A stretch of DNA of 5,940 bases from NCBI GenBank assembly GCA_012032965.1, contig JAAUPT010000124.1:1-5940 (forward strand), read 5' to 3'. A program made the translations under genes and the position numbers. The notes under the pieces were generated by a model. The model saw only the letters and a program-made list of their open reading frames with translations. It had not been told where the DNA came from and made no database searches. Of the stretch, positions 1 to 4,383 are shown piece by piece. Position 1 is the first letter of the stretch. Every line of letters starts with the position of its first letter. Origin of the DNA: Nitrospira sp. Lineage in GTDB: Bacteria; Nitrospirota; Nitrospiria; Nitrospirales; Nitrospiraceae.

Positions 1-1
1 G

Positions 2-691
2 CTTTCGAAGGAATGGACGTTCAAGTTGTGGGGGAACGAATGGGATGGTGCGACGGATCTCTCCAGCGTCCTTCAACGAAACGGAGCCCGTATCGATACA
101 GACGCCTGCGTAAAGGTCTTCAATGCAACTGCGGTCAATCTGAATCTCCATTCCTCTTCCGGCGCGGGATTGGACGCTCATCCGGATTTCGTCAACCCTC
201 GCACGTTTGAACTAGCCGCCTGTGGGGCCTTCCAACTCGTCGATGAAAGAACGCTACTTCCTGAACTCTTTTCCCCAGATGAAATGGTGTGCTTTCGGAG
301 CCCCGATGATGTGCCGTCATTGATTCGGACGTGGCACAAGGATTCAGTTGGTCGGCGCGATCATGCCGAGGCGGCTCGCCGGAGAATCCTGCGGGAACAT
401 ACCTATCGACATCGGCTGCAGGACCTGTTGGCTGCCGTCGGGATGCAGCAGCCCGATCGGATTGGTTCGATCTTGCGGGGCGAGCGGTCTGCGACTGAGC
501 TCAAGCGACGGGCCGACTCTGCGACCGAACTCTCTCCATTACTGAGTCCATTTCCCTCAGACCAGCGAGTCGAACTCAAGGATCTTGCTGCGGATATTCG
601 GGCACGCGCACCAGGGCGCGAACTGAGTCGAGAGGAGTTGTTAGTTCTGATGTTGGACAGCTATCGAGCCGAAACGAGAGACCTTCTATGA
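2..691 (+). CDS. CgeB-like glycosyltransferase, C-terminal part (5' end outside window)
   Basis: The reading frame is open to the left edge, so 229 residues of the C-terminal part are visible and the true start lies upstream; the TTG at 26 is not needed as a start. Visible residues 64-79 read VNPRTFELAACGAFQL, followed by DER and an acidic SPDE stretch. This matches the conserved C-terminal nucleotide-sugar binding motif of the Glyco_trans_1_2 / CgeB-like family (GT-B fold). The fragment before it (L-W-G-N-E-W, then N-L-N-L-H) also fits this family. The remaining ~125 residues are charged and helical (RRDHAEAARRRILREH) with no domain I can name. Members transfer sugars, often onto surface glycans or flagellin, but the substrate cannot be read here. 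The stop overlaps the next start as ATGA, implying translational coupling with the GT9 gene. I am confident of the family and unsure of the target. Confidence 0.8.
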   Translation, partial: LSKEWTFKLWGNEWDGATDLSSVLQRNGARIDTDACVKVFNATAVNLNLHSSSGAGLDAHPDFVNPRTFELAACGAFQLVDERTLLPELFSPDEMVCFRSPDDVPSLIRTWHKDSVGRRDHAEAARRRILREHTYRHRLQDLLAAVGMQQPDRIGSILRGERSATELKRRADSATELSPLLSPFPSDQRVELKDLAADIRARAPGRELSREELLVLMLDSYRAETRDLL

Positions 692-2364
692 CCAGGCAGG
701 TGCTGATCATCAACATTACCCGGATGGGCGATCTCATTCAGATGGGGGCGTTGCTCAGCCGTCTACAAGAGGAATGGCCAGGAGCTGCTGTGGATCTGGT
801 CGTAGACCGCCGGTTTGCTCCGGTCGCGGCGTTGTTAAAGGGATTGCGCAATGTGATCCCATTCGATTTCCACGCGCTGATCGATGAGAGTCGTGCGGCG
901 GTGAAAGATGTGGTTTCGCTCTACCAAGACGTGAATGCATGGACGAAGCCGCTCGCTGAATGTCGGTATGATCGAATCATCAATCTTACGTTTAATCGCC
1001 CCAGTGCTCTTTTGGCTGGCGCGATTGGAGCTCGGGATATTCGTGGGGCCCGAAGTGCATGGGACGGCGGGATGGTGGTCGACAATCCATGGATGGCGTA
1101 TTTCTGTGACTTTCACCAATTTCGATGGTTCAATCGATTCAACTTAGTGGATGTTTACGCGCTGGGTGGGAGCCGTGCTGGGTCGTTTACCCCATTGCAA
1201 GTCACAATTCCAGACGAAGATCGCGCATGGGCCAAGCAGGTACTGGCAGGATCGTCCCAGTGGGTTGCCGTTCAAGCCGGCGCCAGTGACGTCATGAAGG
1301 CCTGGCATCCTCATCTGTTTGGGATATCGCTGGCGCAGCTTAGTCAACAATGGCATGGTGGTCTCGCCTTCATCGGCAGTTCCGAGGAGGAGGGGACGAT
1401 CGCCGAAGTGTTGCGGGTTTATCGAGAGGCAGGAGGTCGGAATCCGGTCAAGAACCTGGCAGGCCGTACGACCTTGAGCCAGCTTGCCGCTCTATTGGCG
1501 GAATGCCAAAGCTTGTTGACCAACGATACAGGCCCCATGCATATCGGCGTTGCAGCGGGAACCTCGGTGATCGACCTTTCGGTGGGACATGTGGATTATC
1601 AGGAAACCGGACCATATGGGATGGGCCATTGGGTGATTCAGCCAGAACTTGAGTGTGCTCCCTGTGGATTCGATATGGTCTGTGCCCACCATGCCTGCAA
1701 AGATCGGATTTCGCCGGACCTCGTGGCAGATCTGTTGCTCCATGTACTGAAGGACATGCCATCTCCATCGCAAGTTTCGGGAGCGCGCCTGTATATGTCC
1801 AATGTAGATGAGGATGGATTGGGTACGTTCCAATTGAAAGTGGGAATGGAATCCTCTGTGACTGCATGGTATGCCAACTTCTGGCGCCGCTATTGGTATG
1901 AAACCCACACTGGGATGTGCAGCAAAGTTCCTGCTGTTGTCGGGCCGCTGCCCGATGCCATACAGGCAAGGGAATCCATTCAACGCCTGATCCCGCTTCT
2001 GGAAACGGCCTGTCGAAGAGCTGATGAGATTGCTCGTCTTGCCGGCCAAGAACGCATCAATCTGCCGCAAGTGAAACAACTTCAGCTGGAACAGAGCGTG
2101 GGAAAAGCACGGCTCCACCTCGTCGGAATGAACAGTGCCGCAACGGCGCCGATCACAGCTACTTTTCTACGACAACTCCAAAGTGACAACGTCAAAGGGT
2201 TGGACCGGCTTGCGCGCCATCATGCAGGTGCCCATCGAACATATTTGTCACGGGTTTTGGACATCGAACGACGTTTGTTTGGTGCGCGTGCAAACGATGT
2301 CTGTCTCACGTCTGATCCCGGGTCGAACATGCGGCAGGCAAGGCCGGCACAGCGGGTCGCGTGA
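688..2364 (+). CDS. Glycosyltransferase family 9 (heptosyltransferase-like) with C-terminal extension
   Basis: A 558-aa protein whose first ~355 residues look like a GT9 / ADP-heptose:LPS heptosyltransferase fold. The N-terminus reads VLIINITRMGDLIQMGALL (residues 5-23), the family's first strand and glycine loop. VAVQAGAS (193-200) with a following KAW is the usual mid-protein sugar-nucleotide region. NLAGRTTLSQLAALL (256-270) and TNDTGPMHIGVAAGT (278-292) are the signature donor-binding motifs. Cysteines at 323, 326, 332 and 337 match the C-x2-C-type cluster often seen in GT9 proteins. Typical family length is about 320-380 aa, so residues ~360-558 are extra. They are helix-rich with aromatic patches (WYANFWRRYWYE, 394-405) and no domain I recognise. 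The start overlaps the upstream stop by 4 bases and has only a weak purine-rich site, consistent with coupled translation. Position before flagellin suggests a role in flagellin or surface glycosylation (inference); an LPS or other glycan role is equally possible from sequence alone. Confidence 0.87.
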   Translation: MTRQVLIINITRMGDLIQMGALLSRLQEEWPGAAVDLVVDRRFAPVAALLKGLRNVIPFDFHALIDESRAAVKDVVSLYQDVNAWTKPLAECRYDRIINLTFNRPSALLAGAIGARDIRGARSAWDGGMVVDNPWMAYFCDFHQFRWFNRFNLVDVYALGGSRAGSFTPLQVTIPDEDRAWAKQVLAGSSQWVAVQAGASDVMKAWHPHLFGISLAQLSQQWHGGLAFIGSSEEEGTIAEVLRVYREAGGRNPVKNLAGRTTLSQLAALLAECQSLLTNDTGPMHIGVAAGTSVIDLSVGHVDYQETGPYGMGHWVIQPELECAPCGFDMVCAHHACKDRISPDLVADLLLHVLKDMPSPSQVSGARLYMSNVDEDGLGTFQLKVGMESSVTAWYANFWRRYWYETHTGMCSKVPAVVGPLPDAIQARESIQRLIPLLETACRRADEIARLAGQERINLPQVKQLQLEQSVGKARLHLVGMNSAATAPITATFLRQLQSDNVKGLDRLARHHAGAHRTYLSRVLDIERRLFGARANDVCLTSDPGSNMRQARPAQRVA

Positions 2365-2391
2365 ATCCATATTTGGATAAGGAGACCTCTC
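2365..2391 (+). promoter_or_regulatory. Intergenic leader with small inverted repeat and strong Shine-Dalgarno
   Basis: This 27-bp gap contains ATCCA-TATT-TGGAT (2365-2378), a 5-bp stem with a 4-nt loop, directly abutting AAGGAG (2379-2384), which sits 7 nt before the ATG at 2392. The Shine-Dalgarno supports the chosen start of the 171-aa gene. The stem is short and AT-rich, so any role in modulating ribosome access is speculative. Confidence 0.6.
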
Positions 2392-2907
2392 ATGCAAATC
2401 AAACTAGATGACGATCAATGGCCGGCGGCGACCGATGCCTCATTGGCGGATGTCTTCGCCGAACTCAGCGAACGGGCCCATGCGAAAGCTCGCATTGTGA
2501 CAACCATGATGCTCGATCGACGTCAGATTACTGACCGCGATATCGAGCCGAGATTACTCCAAGAGCCGTCGGCCAAGTTCAGCAACCTTGTTGCGACGTC
2601 GCTGACGCAGGCGGAGATCATCCATGCCGCCCGCGGAACGATCAACCGATACCGTGAGCTCGTTGTCCAGGAAGGACGCTTGCTGGTGGGGCAGCTTCGA
2701 CTGGGCTCGCAAGACCTGTCTGTGCTGGATCGCTGGCTGGGGAAGGTGGCCGATCTAATGGAACTAATCGGAAACAACGCGGCTGATTCCGATGTTAAAG
2801 CCGTTGCGAGGTGGATAGAGGAGTTTCTCAGCGCGCGACACTTCAGCGATACGGTCCGTATGGCCGATCTGCTGGAGTATGAAATCCTGCCGAGGCTATC
2901 TCTCTGA
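2392..2907 (+). CDS. Hypothetical protein, 171 aa, between glycosyltransferases and flagellin
   Basis: I do not recognise a named family. The start is well supported by AAGGAG 7 nt upstream. There is no signal peptide, no membrane segment and no cysteine, so a soluble cytoplasmic protein is likely. The N-terminus (MQIKLDDDQW) looks like a short beta-hairpin, followed by helix (LADVFAELSERAHAKARIV, residues 18-36). A second strand-like segment (TTMMLDRRQI, 37-46) is followed by TDRDIEPRLLQ. From about residue 70 on the protein is nearly all helix, with heptad-like hydrophobic spacing around 70-130 and a C-terminal WIEEFLSARHF segment (141-151). It lies 27 bp after the GT9 gene and before the flagellin promoter, so it is probably the last gene of the glycosyltransferase unit. 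A flagellar accessory role or a partner of the glycosyltransferases is possible from position only. Coding reality rests on the good ribosome site, a long uninterrupted frame and protein-like composition. Confidence 0.8.
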   Translation: MQIKLDDDQWPAATDASLADVFAELSERAHAKARIVTTMMLDRRQITDRDIEPRLLQEPSAKFSNLVATSLTQAEIIHAARGTINRYRELVVQEGRLLVGQLRLGSQDLSVLDRWLGKVADLMELIGNNAADSDVKAVARWIEEFLSARHFSDTVRMADLLEYEILPRLSL

Positions 2908-2920
2908 AACTGGCCCTATT

Positions 2921-2950
2921 CGTTCTAATCCATTGCAGAACGGTTATTTT
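2921..2950 (+). terminator. Possible weak intrinsic terminator after the 171-aa gene
   Basis: CGTTCT (2921-2926) pairs exactly with AGAACG (2937-2942) across a 10-nt loop, and is followed by GTTATTTTG. It starts 13 nt after the upstream stop, where a terminator is expected before the flagellin promoter. The stem is only 6 bp with modest GC and the T-tract is broken, so termination would be weak. Confidence 0.35.
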
Positions 2951-2975
2951 GCTCTCTGGCGGTTGGTCCAAAGAC

Positions 2976-3002
2976 TCAAGTCCCCTCGGGATTGGCCGAT
3001 AA
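2976..3002 (+). promoter_or_regulatory. Sigma-28 (FliA) type promoter for flagellin
   Basis: The -10 element GCCGATAA (2995-3002) is an exact match to the sigma-28 consensus. TCAAGTCC (2976-2983) matches the -35 consensus TAAAGTTT at 5 of 8 positions, including the AAGT core. The spacer is exactly 11 bp (2984-2994), the consensus value. Transcription would start near 3008-3010, giving a leader of about 90 nt before the fliC start. Late flagellar genes, flagellin above all, are normally driven by this sigma factor once the hook is complete and the anti-sigma factor FlgM is exported. That fits the adjacent gene. Confidence 0.85.
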
Positions 3003-3009
3003 GACAAGC

Positions 3010-3093
3010 ACGCCACGAAGAGGCGTAAGGGAATACGGCTTCTGCACGGATGTCGGAAGCACAGCAACGGATGGTGTTCTAGTTTCAAGGAGG
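3010..3093 (+). promoter_or_regulatory. Flagellin 5' leader with two stem-loops and three A-N-GGA (CsrA-like) motifs
   Basis: The predicted leader opens with ACGCC (3010-3014) pairing with GGCGT (3022-3026) over a 7-nt loop, right at the expected mRNA 5' end. A second stem, GCTTC (3038-3042) with GAAGC (3056-3060), presents ACGGA (3046-3050) in its 13-nt loop. Another ACGGA lies at 3067-3071. The Shine-Dalgarno AAGGAGG (3087-3093) itself contains AAGGA and sits 7 nt before the ATG. CsrA binds A-N-GGA, preferably in hairpin loops, and in several bacteria represses flagellin translation through one such site over the Shine-Dalgarno and one upstream. The motifs are seen; binding is inferred, and no csrA or fliW lies in the window. 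The motif is short, so chance occurrence is possible. Confidence 0.5.
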
Positions 3094-3100
3094 AAGAGCA

Positions 3101-3415
3101 ATGGCTCTTATCGTTAATAACAACCCCGCGTCTATCGCGGCTCAGCGGAACCTCTCGATTAACACCCTGAGTTTGAACCGTTCGGTGGAACGGTTGTCAT
3201 CCGGCCTTCGGGTGACACGCGCTGCGGATGATGCGGCGGGCCTCGGTTTGTCCGAGTCCTTGCGGGCGCAGATACGCAGCATCAACCAGGCGACGCGAAA
3301 TGCCTCGGACGGCATCAGCCTCACGCAGATCGCCGACGGCGCAGCCGCGACCATCGGCTCGTTGCTGGCTCGGCTCCGCGAGCTGTCTTCGCAGGCGCGA
3401 GCGCACGGTAGGTAA
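3101..3415 (+). CDS. fliC: Flagellin N-terminal fragment (upstream of frameshift)
   Basis: As read, translation from the ATG at 3101 gives 104 residues and stops at TAA 3413-3415. The start is fixed by AAGGAGG 7 nt upstream and by the canonical flagellin N-terminus: NNNPASIAAQRNLS, then RLSSGLRVTRAADDAAGLGLSE and LRAQIRSINQATRNASDGIS. Genuine flagellin sequence continues to about residue 99 (LARLRELSSQA). The last five codons (R-A-H-G-R) are out of register and not family-like. This part carries the N-terminal D0 and D1 helices, including the Q-R-N-L and L-R-E-L elements. Alone it could not polymerise, since the matching C-terminal helices are encoded in the next frame. Confidence 0.75.
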   Translation: MALIVNNNPASIAAQRNLSINTLSLNRSVERLSSGLRVTRAADDAAGLGLSESLRAQIRSINQATRNASDGISLTQIADGAAATIGSLLARLRELSSQARAHGR

Positions 3416-3926
3416 TACGGAACGGTCCTACATCGATCAAGAATTCGTTGCGTTGCGTTCGGAAATCGACCGGATCGCCCAAGTGACAGAATTCAACGGC
3501 CAGGCGCTGACCAGCGGCAGCACGATCAGCTTCTCCATCGCCATTGGGTTCCGGAGCGGTGCAGGGAATACGCTGGACCTGGCTCTCAACGACATCACCA
3601 CGACATCGTTGGGTCTGTCTACCGTCAACGTGTCAACCTCTGCAAATGCAACAAGTTCGTTAGCGAACATCGACAATGCGATCAGCGCGATTGCAACGGC
3701 ACGAGCTGAATACGGTTCCATTCAGAACCGATTTGAGGCGACGATTGCCAATCTGCAGGTCACGAGCGAAAACCTCACGGCGGCAGAATCGCGGATCCGT
3801 GATGCCGATATTGCGCTCGAGACATCCCTGTTCACGAAGAACCAGATCTTGGTGCAGGCGGGCATTGCAACGTTGGCACAGGCTAACACGCTCCCGCAAC
3901 AAGCGCTGGCCTTACTCAGAGGATAA
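3405..3926 (+). CDS. fliC: Flagellin C-terminal fragment (downstream of frameshift)
   Basis: From ACG at 3405, one frame on from the N-terminal part, 173 residues of flagellin run to TAA 3924-3926. They begin TVGNTERSYIDQEFVALR and EIDRIAQVTEFNG, typical of mid-D1. A Ser/Thr-rich stretch follows (TTTSLGLSTVNVSTSANAT) where larger flagellins carry D2/D3. Then comes the conserved C-terminal D1/D0: RAEYGSIQNRFEATIANL, ENLTAAESRIRDADIALE and the terminal QANTLPQQALALLRG. The terminal helix is the usual FliS-binding segment. The frame is open further upstream to 3228, but that part only shadows the N-terminal half and is not flagellin-like. There is no ribosome site at the junction, so independent translation is unlikely. 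The Ser/Thr patch is a plausible target for the upstream glycosyltransferases (inference). Confidence 0.75.
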   Translation, partial: TVGNTERSYIDQEFVALRSEIDRIAQVTEFNGQALTSGSTISFSIAIGFRSGAGNTLDLALNDITTTSLGLSTVNVSTSANATSSLANIDNAISAIATARAEYGSIQNRFEATIANLQVTSENLTAAESRIRDADIALETSLFTKNQILVQAGIATLAQANTLPQQALALLRG

Positions 3927-3941
3927 CGGCAGCACATCGTC

Positions 3942-3977
3942 CACCGCCCCTCTCCGTACTAGGAGAGGGGTCCGGTG
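3942..3977 (+). repeat. Extended inverted repeat (hairpin) between fliC and flaG
   Basis: CCCCTCTCC (3947-3955) pairs perfectly with GGAGAGGGG (3962-3970) over a 6-nt loop. The stem extends outward: CACCG (3942-3946) pairs with CGGTG (3973-3977) after a 2-nt bulge, for 14 bp in total. There is no T-run after it, so it is not a standard intrinsic terminator. Likely roles are 3'-end protection of the abundant flagellin mRNA, partial attenuation before flaG-fliD-fliS, or membership in a dispersed REP-like intergenic palindrome family. The structure is seen; the role is inferred. Confidence 0.75.
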
Positions 3978-3991
3978 AACGGAGTGATGAA

Positions 3992-3998
3992 GGGGGGG
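3992..3998 (+). promoter_or_regulatory. Unusual G7-tract ribosome binding site of flaG
   Basis: A run of seven G lies 4 nt before the ATG at 4003, where the Shine-Dalgarno should be. It can pair with the anti-SD pyrimidines only by including G-U wobbles. A GGAG at 3981-3984 is 18 nt from the start, rather far to serve. The site still supports 4003 as start, and the homopolymer is prone to length change or miscalling. Confidence 0.45.
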
Positions 3999-4002
3999 TA
4001 TC

Positions 4003-4362
4003 ATGATCACCAATGTTGCATCCACGGTGGATCTCCCGACCACTGCCAACCGTAGAAGTCAGGCCGAGGCGCTTCCAACGAACGCGCGCGTGGCCGAGCG
4101 TAGTCACGGTTCCGACTTCAGTCCTGCGTCTCCGACGCACCGTGTGGCGCTTGAACAAGCCGTGGGCAAGGTGAGAGAAGTTCTGCAACAATCGGGATCA
4201 CAGTTGCAGATAGAAGTGGATCAAGATCTTCATCGGGTCGTCGTCAAGATTTTGAACCGAGACTCTGGAGAAGTGATTCGGCAGATCCCTCCTCAGGAGG
4301 TGATCGATCTCGCCAAGGACTTGGCGAATCACAAGGGACTGCTCTTCGAGGAACATGTCTGA
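4003..4362 (+). CDS. flaG: FlaG family flagellar protein
   Basis: A 119-aa protein. The first ~45 residues are polar, low-complexity and poorly conserved, as is usual in FlaG. A helix follows (ALEQAVGKVREVLQQSG, residues 49-65). The FlaG core is then clear: LQIEVDQDLHRVVVKIL (68-84), the signature GEVIRQIPPQEVIDLAKDL (89-107) and the terminal GLLFEE. Length and motif order match the family. FlaG is a small protein encoded beside fliD in many bacteria; in some species its loss changes filament length, but its biochemical action is poorly defined. The gene lies 76 bp after fliC and 21 bp before fliD and has no promoter of its own that I can see, so it is probably read through from the flagellin promoter past the hairpin. 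The ATG at 4003 is preferred because of the G-rich site just upstream. Confidence 0.93.
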   Translation: MITNVASTVDLPTTANRRSQAEALPTNARVAERSHGSDFSPASPTHRVALEQAVGKVREVLQQSGSQLQIEVDQDLHRVVVKILNRDSGEVIRQIPPQEVIDLAKDLANHKGLLFEEHV

Positions 4363-4383
4363 TCTGACACACAAGGACGTGGG

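Larger units (their letters stand above)
3101..3926 (+). pseudogene. fliC: Flagellin gene, complete but frameshifted
   Basis: This is the whole flagellin locus. Both conserved ends of the family (N-terminal and C-terminal D0/D1) are present, and promoter, leader, ribosome site and stop are all intact, but the reading frame breaks near 3395-3410. Adding one G at each of two sites, GCGC at 3395-3398 and GCGC at 3401-3404, turns the junction into Q-A-A-S-G-T-V-G-N-T-E-R, the form expected of flagellins, and gives 275 residues. That is short for the family: the variable D2/D3 region is essentially missing, leaving a near-minimal filament subunit. Flagellin is exported by the flagellar type III apparatus, chaperoned by FliS, and polymerises under the FliD cap. 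No second flagellin copy is visible here. I label it frameshifted as read; a sequencing or assembly error is a strong alternative, in which case this is a normal functional gene. Confidence 0.85.

Noticed and set aside
13..545. Small + strand open frames of 65 aa overlapping the CgeB-like gene
   Set aside because: They are in another frame within a region whose family motif (NPRTFELAACGAF) fixes the true frame, and they have no ribosome sites or recognisable features.
1448..2118. Two long minus-strand open frames (173 and 208 aa) within the GT9 gene
   Set aside because: They lie fully inside a convincing GT9 coding region, overlap each other in different frames, lack ribosome sites and have compositions (rich in H, P, R, S) typical of antisense shadows.
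3228..3404. Upstream part of the C-terminal flagellin frame (begins M-M-R-R-A-S)
   Set aside because: It is an out-of-frame reading of the N-terminal flagellin half: Arg/Ser-rich, no family resemblance, no ribosome site. Only the portion from about 3405 is genuine flagellin.
3392..3416. Phase variation as the cause of the fliC frameshift
   Set aside because: There is no homopolymer or tandem repeat at the break (GCGCGAGCGCACGG), so slipped-strand switching is unlikely.
4000..4007. Perfect 8-bp palindrome ATCATGAT spanning the flaG start codon
   Set aside because: Too short to distinguish from chance, and its placement is explained by the ATG with neighbouring bases.
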